Positions 28,877 through 39,900 of a DNA stretch of 64,000 bases are shown here, piece by piece. Source of the DNA: Trichomonas vaginalis G3 (taxonomy: Eukaryota > Parabasalia > Trichomonadida > Trichomonadidae). Under the pieces are notes generated by a model, which ran no database searches, was not told the origin of the DNA, and saw nothing but the letters and a program-made list of their open reading frames with translations. The DNA lies in assembly GCF_026262505.1 (NCBI RefSeq), contig NC_067204.1, positions 20,677,300 to 20,741,299 on the forward strand. The letters run 5' to 3'. The position numbers and the translations under genes are program-made. Position 1 is the stretch's first letter; each line of letters opens with the position of its first letter.

Positions 28877-29791
28877 ATGTTAGCAACAACAGCACCAAAC
28901 TCGTTAGTCATGAATCCTACGTCAATGTTAGTAGAGATGAAAAACTTCATTCCTTCTTCATATACTTTCGAAACAAAAATCCAGAAGATAAAGCAAGAAC
29001 TTTTAACAAGTACTTTGGACTGTAGTGCGAAAGATGAAACAAATGAACAGTATCTTTACGACATGCAGGACCTCATCGACCATCTACCTAAACTTCCTGA
29101 AATCCAACAACAAAAACTAACCATTCCCGAATTTGACGAAATAGAAGTCAAAGCAACTGACTCAGTAGAAATAAAGAAGTTCATACGAAAGGTAAATTAT
29201 GAATTCCTTGGTTTTCATTGCAACCATAAGGTTATGGACAAAGATTGCGACATGGTATATAAGAACATCTCTGACCTTTACAAATCCGAAGAATTTAAGA
29301 CCTACGACAACTTTGTTTCGTTAGTTGCAAAATGTGTTTGGGAAATAAGAGATAAAGATAGAAGAGGCAAAGTATGGAACGAACAAATAAAACCCGCTAT
29401 GTTCGAGATGAAGAAAACCATTGACGCCTTGGTCATACTTGCAGGTAAGGTTTCAGAATATAACGCAAAAATGAATCCGCAATGTTCAAAATGTAAAGCA
29501 GCAATGAGGAAATATAACTACTCCGTCAAAGAGATAGAACGTATGCGAAACGACTATGCAGATTTAAAGAAAGAGGCAGAAAAACCAGCAGAAGATAAAA
29601 TGAACATGTTAGAATTTCTGAACAAAAACTATCCAACCGCTAACGATTTCCTTCTATCTGACGTCAAGAAGAAGTATAAAGAAACTTTCGGTATCGTTAA
29701 AACTTTTGACATACTGACAGAAGAAATAGAAGCTACGAAATTGTTTAGAGTCATGAACCATCGCAACATATACCATGTAAAACGCTTGTAA
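28877..29791 (+). CDS. Maverick part: 304-aa coiled-coil protein, unknown
   Basis: Not recognised. Mostly helical and charged, with a possible zinc-binding pair CSKCKAAM near residue 200 and a coiled coil after it. Its promoter block is nearly the same as that of the KilA-N gene (T-rich, then TTATTGTAAGAACA), suggesting co-regulation with replication/regulatory genes. Confidence 0.55.
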   Translation: MLATTAPNSLVMNPTSMLVEMKNFIPSSYTFETKIQKIKQELLTSTLDCSAKDETNEQYLYDMQDLIDHLPKLPEIQQQKLTIPEFDEIEVKATDSVEIKKFIRKVNYEFLGFHCNHKVMDKDCDMVYKNISDLYKSEEFKTYDNFVSLVAKCVWEIRDKDRRGKVWNEQIKPAMFEMKKTIDALVILAGKVSEYNAKMNPQCSKCKAAMRKYNYSVKEIERMRNDYADLKKEAEKPAEDKMNMLEFLNKNYPTANDFLLSDVKKKYKETFGIVKTFDILTEEIEATKLFRVMNHRNIYHVKRL

Positions 29792-29799
29792 ATAGTTAT

Positions 29800-29857
29800 G
29801 TTAGAAAACATGTTAGAAAACATGTTAGATCTAACATTCTAACATAAACATTATTTT
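29800..29857. repeat. Maverick palindromic iteron
   Basis: The block runs from ATGTTAGAAAACATG through TGTTAGATCTAACA to CATAAACATTATTTTTG, in the opposite orientation to the blocks at 28620-28800. It lies between convergent genes. Confidence 0.7.
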
Positions 29858-30756
29858 TGCTGACTTTTTACAATTTGAACTTTGTTTGCGTAGATATGAA
29901 TTCTGAAAGAAGTATGAGGGTCTTGTATGACTTTGTACTTCTCCCATAGTTCATGTCTGTCAAACTTACCTGCCATGGACTCTTTCATAAGTTCCATGAA
30001 ATCGTCTTCGGACAATCCAGGGAAAAGTATAATGTCAGTAAGTATTCTTTTAACATCCTTACTTAAACTCTTTGCTGTCTGTACCAAATGAAACTGAGAT
30101 GTTAAAGTGTCTGAGCTTCTTAGAATTCGACACATGTCTTGTTCTCTGTTCTTAACAAAGGATGAGAGGCGAATCATCTAAGATAAGAAGACACCTATGA
30201 GGTATGTCTTCCAATCGTAAGATTGCAATTTCTTCGAAATGTATTTATCTCTTTCTGTTTGTTTCTGAAGTGTTTCTTCTCTAATATTCTCTGCATTTCC
30301 TCATTTGGGTCTTTAAACTTAGAATTTATACTCATTTATAGCATTATACTTCAAAACTCTTCTTTGGTACTTCTTTATCCAATCTAACAACTCAGTATCC
30401 TTTATACATACTAACTTAGACTTCTTATAATATCTTTGAACGAATTGACGGTTTTGGTCAAATTGACCAGAAGTACTACAAATAACAACTAACTCATAGA
30501 ATGGGTTCTTCTCATCTAGTTCTTGTTGTTGTGCACCATTTTAAGATAAGTGAAAGTCTTACCCGACCCAGGTGGTGCGATTAGAACCTGTTATACCATT
30601 CTGAGCAAATAAGAATTGTCATGTAATAGGCTTTATCTGAGCATTTTCTAACTTCCTCTTGTTCTTCTTCAAAACATTCTCAAATTTCTTGTCAATGTCA
30701 GCAAACTTTTTTTCTAACATATTTTTAGAAAAATTAAAATTTTTATCTTTTTGAAA
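29851..30756 (-). pseudogene. Maverick part: FtsK/HerA-type packaging ATPase (broken)
   Basis: On the minus strand, a Walker A motif APPGSGKT lies at about 30578-30555. The 3' section (29851-30177) encodes ILFPGLSEDDFMELM and a C-terminal region like that of Polinton genome-packaging ATPases. The enzyme pumps DNA into the capsid. The part is clearly broken, in several pieces. Confidence 0.7.
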
Positions 30757-31196
30757 ATGTCTAGCGATTTCGCCATCTATATCGAGACAAACTTTTCGAC
30801 AGCAAAACATCTGTCGACCATAAAATCTTACATAGTGTAAACAAGAAAGGTGAATTTGTTCTAAGTTCTGTTTCTGGAATTGACAAGAACCATAAAACAT
30901 TAAGCAGAGAAGTCTTAAAATTTGTCAATGACAGACTTGTTGACAGAGATGACGCCTCTTGGAGAGATGAAGTCCAACAAAACTTCTTAGAATGCAAAGA
31001 AGACACATGCGCTGTTCTTGAAGATGAAATAGAAAACAGAATAGAAGAGCTATTAAAGGACAAAGAACTTTTACAAAAAATATGGTTCTGAGAAGTTTGA
31101 CATAACTCCACCAGAAAAGAAGAGAGAGAAAAAGAAAGAAAAGAAAGTAGAAGAAGAGAAAGAAAGAACCAGGCCAGAGAAGAAAAGAAATTGACA
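30757..31196 (+). pseudogene. Maverick part: charged protein, unknown (broken)
   Basis: A plus-strand remnant starting MSSDFAIYIETNF. The sequence downstream encodes a charged helical segment and a very Lys/Glu-rich tail (PPEKKREKKKEKK). No family recognised. It diverges from the ATPase part and converges with the next minus-strand part. Confidence 0.4.
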
Positions 31197-31216
31197 TGTA
31201 AAAATAAAATTTTATT

Positions 31217-31636
31217 TTTAGAACATTTCTGGGTCAATGTCAATGTTCTCTTCCTCTTTAGGAGTAAACACTGGCTTAGACTCTAAAATCTTTTTACCCA
31301 ATTTACCTTGAACTTCTACAACTTTAGACTCATAATATTCATAGTCGTCTGCTTTCTTTGGTTCATAAGTATAACAAGTTTGTATGCTTTGCCTTCTTTA
31401 AGGTTTGAGAACGTTTCTGTCAAAATTTTCTTTGACTGCTAACAACCTTCTATGTCTAAGTCTTCAAATTTCGCACCATTTTTAGTCACAATAGCAAACT
31501 TAACGGGTTCGATGTTCCAAACTTTGTCAAATGTAGACTTTTCAAAATGGTAGAAGTAAATATTCAAATATATGAATGGGTCGAGTTCTTCTTTGACTTC
31601 TGTCATGTACTTGTTGACTGAAATATATTTCGTCAT
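31217..31636 (-). pseudogene. Maverick part: unknown small protein (broken)
   Basis: The minus-strand part begins MTKYISVNKYMTEVKEELDP, with the hydrophobic/aromatic stretch FIYLNIYFYHFEKSTF. The upstream sequence is T-rich (TATTTTTATCGATAG before the ATG). No family recognised. Confidence 0.4.
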
Positions 31637-31672
31637 CTTTCTATCGATAAAAATATTTTTTTTAAAAACGTT

Positions 31673-32256
31673 TTAAAATGGTATGCCATATAGCTTCTTG
31701 AATTTGTTAAGACGTATTTGAACGCGTTTTCCATCTGTATCTCTAGTGTTTACATAAGCATAGCCATCCTTAGTAAAATACTATTGTAATTTTCTATAGT
31801 TACGCCGGTATAAAAGTAGAAAGAGTCCTGTTCTTCGCTATAGTAGTAAAACTCAAACGTATGCTTGCCATAGTCTGTAATTTCAATTGCTTCATCTTCT
31901 AGTTCGTCGACAAATTCGAATACTATATCTGCAAATTTGCTTTTGTTCTTATTGTTTTCAGAACGAGTGACCCAACGTAAGTTTTCAAGTCTATTGTCGT
32001 TTCTTATATGGTTTATATGGTCTACAAAAGGTAAATTGTTAGGGTTCGGTATAAAATGAGTTGCAATGACAATATGTTTAAAATAGTTTTTTCCACTCAT
32101 CTTCATCCTAGCATATCCGTTATTTTGCTCCCATTCGCTTAAAACTCTTTTTGTCTCTTTTTTTCTGACTTCAAATGACTCACAACAGTGAATTTCATAT
32201 TTCTCATCTAACAAACAAGTTTTCCAACAGTCTTTTCCAACAAACTCAGCGTACAT
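31673..32256 (-). pseudogene. Maverick part: HNH (NUMOD4-type) endonuclease (broken)
   Basis: An HNH nuclease signature is clear: VDHINHIRNDNRLENLRWVT followed by SENNKNKS, the layout of HNH_3/NUMOD4 homing-type nucleases. The C-terminal section includes a DNA-binding-like GKRVQIRLNKFKKLYG. Such genes are selfish passengers in phages and large viruses. It appears broken. T-rich promoter block upstream. Confidence 0.75.
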
Positions 32257-32289
32257 TTCAAATAAAATAAAAAAATATTTTTTTAAAAT

Positions 32290-33521
32290 TTACTCAGAAA
32301 AATTTTTCTTTGTATATACGCCGTTCTGAACATCTAAAAGATTTTTGACATTTGCCAAGAATGTACGTTTAGACGCTGTCATATAACCATACTCTTGACA
32401 ATATTGTTTATATTCATCGTACAATGACCTTTCATCTAAACACTCAAAGTTAGTCTCATCTATAAACAGTTCATATACCTCTTGTTTGCTTCTAACAATG
32501 TTTGTCTCTCTTCGGTATATGGAATTTGTCTTGGATTGAACTTTGAAATATCTAATGTCATAAATATGAGAACAAGTGGTTGTAAAAGTCAGATGTCAAA
32601 GTTTCTGCTAAGTCGTCAAAATATTCTGTATCTGCATATGAGAATCTGAGTTCTGACAACTACATATCTTCTGTCAGAACTTTCTAACTTCATCGGAACA
32701 GTATTGTTTGAAACCATAATGAAGTTTGCAACATTTTCACAAACTCTTTGGTCTTTATATTTTCTTTCAACAACTCCAACTTTATCTGTTATAAGACTCT
32801 TCAAAGCATCTGAGTTCAAAACTTTTGTTGTATCTATACTTTGAAGTTCGTTACATACTATAAGTTTCATATTCTCTATTGAGGAGTTAAACTTGCCGCA
32901 GATGTTTTCTAAGTTTGTCATATTCGGGTTCGAATAGCCCTCTAACAGTTTGCACAAAATATCTGTAAAGAATGTGTTCTTACCAGTTCCTTGTTTTCCA
33001 ATTATAATGAGAGCAGTTTCATTTTTAGCACTTGGATGTTGTAAGATGTTTGCAAACCAACATAAGATATACTCATAGACTCTTTCGTTTCCATTGCATA
33101 TAATTTCTTTGACATGGTCTAACCAAGCTTCTATAATATTTTCTTTCCATTCTACTTGTTCATATTTATATCCAGTGAAGATAGAATAGAAGTTTGGAGA
33201 AGGTGTATAAAACTTTATACCTCGAACTGAAAAATCTTCTAACTTTGACAATAAGATATCCCAAGCATCTAACATCTTCATGCCAACTTGTACAACTTTT
33301 ATTTTCTTAAGTTTCTGTCTACATTCTTGTTCAGACACTATTGTTGCTCTTGGTTTGTTAAAGACAACATCCCATTCTTTCATGACATAACATTCTGGGG
33401 CAGAGTCAACATAAATGACTAAACGTTTCAAATTCTCGACTGCTTTGTTATAGTCTCGAAATGGACACATATTTCTGAATGCTTGGAAGTCATAAAAATC
33501 TGAAACATCTATTCTGTACAT
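32290..33521 (-). pseudogene. Maverick part: SF3 (D5-like) helicase (broken)
   Basis: Replicative helicase of the superfamily 3/D5 type. Visible motifs are Walker A IIGKQGTGKNTFF, Walker B-type MKLIVCNEL and motif C NFIMVSNN, then RRYVVV. A C-terminal winged-helix-like section ends the part (YMTASKRTFLANVKNLL). The promoter block is the same as that of the polymerase. The part is broken. Confidence 0.82.
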
Positions 33522-33549
33522 TTTTATAAAAATAAAAAAAATATTTTTT

Positions 33550-34347
33550 TTATTCTTGACTTTGTTGTTCCATTTGTTGCATTTGTTGTTCTTGAGCTAT
33601 TTGTTGTTGAAGTTGTTCTTGTAATACAATACTTTCACCAGTTGCATCTTCCAATTCGAAACTTTCTGCCGTCATTGACAAATACATAGGACATAAAAGT
33701 TTTACAGGAACAAAGTTTGCGTCAACTAATGTCAACGTTATACTTGCCAAAGTGTTTGAGTTCACTAAGGTTGAAAATTCTGCATTCGAATGAACAATAG
33801 GCAAACCAGCAGAGAAAGTATTGTTTATACGCATAAGTATCTTTTGGTCATAATAGTTTCTGTCGACATTCGAATAACACTTTGAACCTAAGTTTGAAAC
33901 AATATATAAGATTGGTGTGCTTAATGTCAATGGAATAGACATTCCTTGTATGACACCTTTTCCTGTTATAGGAAACTGTTGGTAGTAAAAACCAGAAATA
34001 AGTTTTGTATTATAGCTCATATTGTTTATAGTAAACTCAGTCGGACATCCAAACATAATGAAACCTGCTCTAGTTGCAGCACATGTTACACTCGTCCTTA
34101 AAGTATTAAATAAGTCAACAAAACCTGTTGGTGGTATATCTGAGTAAGTATCTTCAAAGGAGTATTTTTTACCATTCACAACAATAAAATCTTCTGGTGT
34201 CAAAAGAGCAAAACAGGCTTTAGTCGTCATTGTGTTTAAGGTTAGTTTACAATATCGTCCTTGAGGACTTTGTAAGTTTGTTGTTATAGAATTATATGAC
34301 TCAGGGTTTTTAGTCGTAATAGTATAAACCATTATGTCTTCTGCCAT
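33550..34347 (-). CDS. Maverick part: probable minor capsid (penton-like) protein
   Basis: 265 aa, beta-rich through about residue 225 with a C-terminal Gln/Met/Glu-rich tail. Size, beta content and position next to the major capsid gene fit the single jelly-roll minor capsid (penton) protein of Polintons. Assignment is by context and composition, with no diagnostic motif. It looks whole. A TTTATTTGCTAAGTAAATG leader precedes the ATG. Confidence 0.6.
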   Translation of the reverse strand: MAEDIMVYTITTKNPESYNSITTNLQSPQGRYCKLTLNTMTTKACFALLTPEDFIVVNGKKYSFEDTYSDIPPTGFVDLFNTLRTSVTCAATRAGFIMFGCPTEFTINNMSYNTKLISGFYYQQFPITGKGVIQGMSIPLTLSTPILYIVSNLGSKCYSNVDRNYYDQKILMRINNTFSAGLPIVHSNAEFSTLVNSNTLASITLTLVDANFVPVKLLCPMYLSMTAESFELEDATGESIVLQEQLQQQIAQEQQMQQMEQQSQE

Positions 34348-34351
34348 TTAC

Positions 34352-34933
34352 TTAGCAAATAAATTTTAATGAAATGTTGTGGTCGTCAAATATTTTTATA
34401 ACGTCTGGGAAACTATATTTTAAGTTCAACGTTTCACCTCCTTTCATAACGTATATCTTGTCAATGACATTATATGAAACACCACAGCAAGCAATGTCGG
34501 GTTCTATTTCTTTGATGTTTATATCGTCTGCCTCTGTCAAAAGTTTCAATAGTTCTTTCAAAACTTCACGAGGTGCGATGACATAGGAGCTCACCTTTAC
34601 AGGGTTGTGTTCGACCAAGTTTAACATTATACCTAAAGCTTGACAAATCTTCTCCTGAGTTTTAAGTTTGTCTTTAAGTTGTTGGTAGTCATTTCGAATA
34701 TCTGCAACAGAACTTAACTCTCTGCTAACTTCAGGATATGTTGGTTGTTCTTTTACAGGAACAATTGTTATACCATCTTCGTCCTCGTATGGTTTCCCCA
34801 CTTCAACATCTCTTTCTTTGACATTGACAACAACACTTTGACTGTTTGTTTGAGTTGGTGAATTTAACTTCACATCTGCCACCGCCATTAAACCTTTTGA
34901 AACACTCACGCTTCTATTTTTCGGAAATGACAT
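34352..34933 (-). CDS. Maverick part: 193-aa protein, unknown
   Basis: Start chosen at MSFPKNRSVSVSKG because it lies directly after the divergent promoter; the longer upstream frame would run through the neighbouring gene. A low-complexity N-terminal third, a helical middle (DIRNDYQQLKDKLKTQEKIC) and a folded C-terminal domain. It ends 4 bp before the minor capsid start, so it is likely co-expressed with it. Unrecognised. Confidence 0.55.
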   Translation of the reverse strand: MSFPKNRSVSVSKGLMAVADVKLNSPTQTNSQSVVVNVKERDVEVGKPYEDEDGITIVPVKEQPTYPEVSRELSSVADIRNDYQQLKDKLKTQEKICQALGIMLNLVEHNPVKVSSYVIAPREVLKELLKLLTEADDINIKEIEPDIACCGVSYNVIDKIYVMKGGETLNLKYSFPDVIKIFDDHNISLKFIC

Positions 34934-34951
34934 TTTACTTAGAATAAAAAG
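34934..34951. promoter_or_regulatory. Maverick compact divergent promoter 3
   Basis: The 18 bp TTTACTTAGAATAAAAAG separate the ATG at 34933 (minus) from the ATG at 34952 (plus). The minus strand reads TTTTTATTCTAAGTAAAATG, very close to the minus side of promoter 1 (TTTTTATTCTAGATAAAAT then ATG). Confidence 0.55.
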
Positions 34952-35371
34952 ATGGACGTATTCGAGTATCTCTTCGAATTGAAGCAAAACAAAGTTTACA
35001 CACACAAACAATACAAGTTCATTGACAGAATAGTTCTTTATACAAACAATGGAAAATGTTATAGAATAGCAGTCTTTGCTGAACCTAAATATTTTCATAA
35101 AGCAAAGAAAGTTGGTATAACCGAGATGGTGAAAGTTCTTGAAGCAGACAAAAATATAACTTCAAAACTTACAGATATTACTAAAGGAAAGTTTATAATA
35201 CAATATTATGTCAAAACTGGCGTACTGTCAATATTTGACGGAGAGAAGTCAGTTCAAGAACAACTTACTGACCTGCTGCCAAAATCTGCTCGATGGAAGC
35301 TGTCGTTATGCCAATCTGAGGAGCCCCAGCAGGTTTCATCGAACGAATCTTCAAAAGAGCATCTTCCGTGA
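34952..35371 (+). CDS. Maverick part: 139-aa protein, unknown
   Basis: Not recognised. Beta/alpha mix starting MDVFEYLFELKQNKVYTHK. The last 107 bp overlap the 3' end of the major capsid gene on the opposite strand, so the C-terminal ~35 residues are antisense-coded and compositionally odd (Ser/Gln/Glu). The true functional part may end near residue 105. Confidence 0.5.
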   Translation: MDVFEYLFELKQNKVYTHKQYKFIDRIVLYTNNGKCYRIAVFAEPKYFHKAKKVGITEMVKVLEADKNITSKLTDITKGKFIIQYYVKTGVLSIFDGEKSVQEQLTDLLPKSARWKLSLCQSEEPQQVSSNESSKEHLP

Positions 35372-36869
35372 AAAGTGCTATTGGTTTTGTAAACTTCTTT
35401 GCTCTCAATTCATCTGGACCGTCTCTGTCACCAGTATATTGTATTTGTACAGTACCAACAGTTGAAATACCACCCATAAAGTCTTCTGAGTCAGCAAATG
35501 GAATGCCAAGCCAAAAGTTTGAACGGTCTCCATTTGTATATTGAGTTTTTTGACCTCCTGTATGAGTCCATACTTTCACATATGGCATAATAGAACTTTG
35601 CATTTCAGGGTTAATGGTTGTTGTGAAGTTGTTGTTAAAGTTCATAGCATCTAATGTCAAGTTGTATGACCTCATATCCTCAACTGTGGAATATTCTTCT
35701 CTTGGATAGTATTTGCCATCTATGTTTATATGATATTTAATACCGGGGTTGTAGAAACAAGAATAGTCATTTATAGTTCGTCTGAACAGTACAAACATAG
35801 TATCTGCATGTTTCATTGCAGTTGTTAAAGCAATATCTGTTCTTGCACCTGGGTCAGCACTTTGGTTTCCAACTTCACCTGCAAAGTCTTTGACAGATAT
35901 TTGGTGTATAGGGAACATAAGTGGAACTGCAATATATTTGGCAGCTAAAGCATTTGAAATATCTGGGTCCAACATATAGACTGCAAGTCTGCTTTCTATT
36001 CTCTTGCATTCAAATTTTTCGCATGTGAACTTAACTGGGTCCCAAGCAGTTCCAGCAGCATTGAAATAGTAGTTTACTTCAGTGTTGAAGTTTGAGAAAC
36101 CAAAGTCTAAGTCAACTTTGTCTTTGCAAAAGTCACAGAACTTGGCTCCACCAGTTCCAGCTACAGCAATGCTGAATGGGTCTTGTGTTGGTGCAATGAC
36201 TAAGTTATTTTTGCTTGGAGTAAGTTCGATAGAAATTTTTCCTGCCCAGTTTGGCAAGTATCTTAAAAACCTGAAGATGAGGAAAGATGACAAAGGAACT
36301 CTAAGTTTCAGTTTTACTTTGGTTACTGCATTTCCATCTGAACCAGAAAGGTTAACATAAACTCCTGGAACGTTAGGGTCAAGTCTTCTTATTTTCTCAA
36401 TAGTTGCATACTGGTCTGTTTGTTCTCTAGCTTGTGGTTGTACTGAGTTTCTCAAAGCGAACCATTCATAGTTTGCCCATGTTACTGTTTGAACTAAGTC
36501 AGAGTTAGAATATATCTTATATCCCATGAAAACTTCTGGAGCATATTGGTATCCGACATAGAAAATTCCATTGCAACCTTTCTTGTCAGACAACTTGGCA
36601 GAAGGTTTTATTTCAATGTCTTGTTCCACGTATAAGAATGAGTTGTCAATAGAAATAATATGAAACCTGTCGCAAGCAATATCTACTGTTGTTGAAGAAC
36701 CTTCTCCAAACTCACCTACGTTTCCATAAGAAACAGCAGTTGTATATTCGTAAGTTCCAGGAACTATTTCTGACCTTCTAATGGCATTGTCGCATTCGTT
36801 ATACCATTCGGAAACATTTCCGTTCATGGCATCCAAAACTGTTGGCGTTATATTCTGAGCGGCGTACAT
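35265..36869 (-). CDS. Maverick part: major capsid protein (double jelly-roll)
   Basis: 534 aa, the usual size for Polinton major capsid proteins of the PRD1/adenovirus lineage. Features in keeping are a beta-rich plan, FRFLRYLPNWAGKISIELTP at the end of the first barrel, IAVPLMFPIHQISVKDF in the second, and position beside the minor capsid and a large core-like gene. It looks whole. The promoter TTTTTACTCATATGAAATG directly precedes the ATG. Confidence 0.82.
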   Translation of the reverse strand: MYAAQNITPTVLDAMNGNVSEWYNECDNAIRRSEIVPGTYEYTTAVSYGNVGEFGEGSSTTVDIACDRFHIISIDNSFLYVEQDIEIKPSAKLSDKKGCNGIFYVGYQYAPEVFMGYKIYSNSDLVQTVTWANYEWFALRNSVQPQAREQTDQYATIEKIRRLDPNVPGVYVNLSGSDGNAVTKVKLKLRVPLSSFLIFRFLRYLPNWAGKISIELTPSKNNLVIAPTQDPFSIAVAGTGGAKFCDFCKDKVDLDFGFSNFNTEVNYYFNAAGTAWDPVKFTCEKFECKRIESRLAVYMLDPDISNALAAKYIAVPLMFPIHQISVKDFAGEVGNQSADPGARTDIALTTAMKHADTMFVLFRRTINDYSCFYNPGIKYHINIDGKYYPREEYSTVEDMRSYNLTLDAMNFNNNFTTTINPEMQSSIMPYVKVWTHTGGQKTQYTNGDRSNFWLGIPFADSEDFMGGISTVGTVQIQYTGDRDGPDELRAKKFTKPIALFTEDALLKIRSMKPAGAPQIGITTASIEQILAAGQ

Positions 36870-36901
36870 TTCATATGAGTAAAAATATAGAATAGTTGGA
36901 T

Positions 36902-39900
36902 TTATATGTCATAATAGAACCCACGTGGACCAAGCTTTACTTTCTTCCTGACTGAGTTTTTAACTCTTCTTTTTCCTTCATTGCCCTCTGCTTGAAGTTG
37001 TTGCATCTTTGCATTATGTTCATCTAGTATGTTGCAAATTTCCCATGTCCTTTTTGCCTTTTGGCTCTGGTCGCCCATCTCAGGTAACCTATATCCTAGA
37101 AAGAGTTTGTCATAGTCTGTATTTGAGTCTTTGCGTATTGTTTGCATGACTCTTTCCTGAGTTTCTGGTTCAAGCTCTTCAAACAGTGCCTGTCCATATG
37201 GAATATGCTCGTTTCCAAATATATGTTTTTGTAGCCATTCTGGTTTTCTTTCCATGTTACCAACAATATCTTTTGTGAATGGGAAAGCTTTTACCCAATC
37301 TTTCAGTCTTGCGTCGTTTATTTCTGTAGTTGGTTTTATTTTGTCAAGGAACATGTTTTTCAATACTAACATTTCATCTGGTACTGTCCATTTGAGTTTT
37401 CTTAAATATTCATCCCTTCTCAGTTCATTGTCTGCAAAGTAAGTTTTTATGACATTTTGTAAACTTTCGTTTGCAAGGTCATGTACAATAGGTTCTCTTC
37501 CTTCTCTCTCCCTAACTTTCTTTCTAAACTCTTCACCAAATATACCATCTTTATGGTTCTGTGTAGTTCTTTGAGATAAATGTTTTAGAACGTCAGGTGT
37601 TATATTTCCATCAGCCATGTTCATTTCATACTGGTCCAAAATATCTGCATCTTTCATATCTTTCAATGGCATTAAAGCCGCGCTGAAAATACCAGCTATA
37701 TCTGGTTCACCATTGACTTCCATTGCGTCTACAACTTCTTGGAATTGAGGTTGTAAGTTTATGAACCACCTATCCGGGTTAGCTTTATGACCCCATCTCA
37801 TTGTAGTTCCATCGTCTGCAGAAACAAAAGTAGGTTTGTTTCCATCTTGGTTAGGTTCTGAATGAACTTTAAACAATGTTTCATTTCTATATGTTTTCTT
37901 GAAATTTAACCTTTTATCTTCACCGAGTTCATCCGAAGATTGAACGTTAAATGCTCGTAAGTAAAAAGGGTTGTTGTATTTGTGTACATTTTCTTTCAGT
38001 ACTTCCATTCTATGCAGAATATTTTCATCTGGTGTTGGAGTCTTTTGTATGTCGGCAAACATTTTTCGATATTCTTCTACTATGTCAGCCGAATTTTTTT
38101 TAGACTCTTGGAAATATTCCATATTCTCCGCATACTCTTGTTGAGGGTCAAGATTTTTCGGCTGTTCCAAATCTTCATCTAGTTCTGTGAAGTTAGTTTC
38201 CAAAGGAGTGACTTGTTCGTTTCCTTCAGGCTCTTCTAGCTGTTGTTGCTGAACTATTTCTTCCATGTCTGGTTGTATCTGAACTTCTTCCTGTGGAGTT
38301 TCTTGTACCTCATCTGCTGGCATTTCATATATTCCGAGACCGTTTTCAACAATTTCCCTATCTACGTCATCCGCATTCATAAGCTTTTGTTCTTTCGTTC
38401 CGTCTCTATTTTTTACGCGTTTCATGACGAAAGTTGAATTGTCATTTAGCTCTGACATCAAATATCTCGGAGTAAATTCATCCATGTCATTTGGATGATA
38501 TGCTATTAAATCATATCCCTTAGCGAGCTTGTATTTTCCAGGTTTGAGATTATATCCGTTTTGGTGCTGAGCCATAAAGCTAAATAGGTTCGGGTCAGTA
38601 TTTCCATCCTTGAACTTTCCAATAGCTTCTTTATATCTGTCACTAAAGTCAACAGTATCTGGGAAACCACACTCTTCTTTAAGCATTTTTAAGAATTCTT
38701 GGTTTCCTTGTTCTCTACTTCTTTTATGTCCTTGCTCTGTTTGTGGTTGTTGTTGTGCTGGATTTTGAACTGTTGGTTGCTGTGCAGGGTTTTGAACTGT
38801 TGGTTGTTGTGCTGGTTGTTGTGTTGGTTGTTGTGTTGGTTGTTGTGTTGGTTTTGGTGCATGCCTGTGTCTGTGTCCATGTGACGATGTAAATGTTTTA
38901 GGTAGTCCTGGTGCAGGTGCTTCTCTTGGGGGGTTTGGTGGTATATAAGTTCCACCAGCTGGCACATATGTTCCATCTGCAGCGTAATGTCCTACCTGAC
39001 TTTTCGTTTTTAAGAAAGCATTTACTAGGTCTGTTTTGGTCTGTTGTAACTCTTTTTCTTGACTTTTCACAACAGTTGCTCTAACGGCGTCATAGGCACT
39101 TTGAACTGCCTGTCTCGTTGCTGCATCTGTTATTTTCGTCATATTTTGTGCTACTTCTTTTAACTCTTTGTCGAAACCTTCAGACTTCAGTTTCTTTCCA
39201 GATGAGAAGTCGTTCACTTGTTTCACCTTACTATGAAGAGCTTCGAAGGCGTTCTTAAAGTCAGCATTCGTTAAAGCTTCATTTGAACTGTCTTCATCCG
39301 CTTGTATTTTTGTCCTTATTGACCCTATGAGTTGGGCTGCTTTAGCGTTGGCTTGGGCATCTAACCAGTCATTGTTAGCTTTTATATATTCTGCGCTTTT
39401 CATTGCCTTTTGCATGGCTGCGTCGTTATTTTTACTTTCTTGTGCTAAGTTTTCATACTGTACGGTTTGGTTTTGCAACTGTAAAAGTTTTTCTGCCTTT
39501 ACATTTGCTTCAACTTCTTTTTTATACTCATCGCTATCCATATATGTCTTCAGGGCTTTTTGTTTTATCTCTTCATCTTTCAGTACTTTATATCGAGTAG
39601 TATGGTTTTTCAAATTTATAACATCTTGTTCCATTTTTGCTACTTCTTCTGCTTTTTCTGACACTTTTTTCGCATATTCCTCTGTACTTAGTTCTTTCAG
39701 TTGTTCTTCTTTCTTCTTTTTCTCTACGTTTAACTCATTGAGTTTCTTTGTGTGTCTGTCATATTCTAGTTTCTTTTCGTTTTCACTTATTTGCTTCTGT
39801 ATGTCTATGTTTGACTTTTTGACATCTGTTATTTGATTTTTGAGTGAACTCAAATTCATTTGACTTTGAGGGTTATAGGCTGTTCCGTCTGCAGCTCCAC

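Noticed and set aside
38690-38976. His/Gln-rich minus-strand ORF and matching plus-strand Trp/Cys-rich ORF
   Set aside because: Alternative frames of the QQPTQQP-coding repeat in the large coiled-coil protein.
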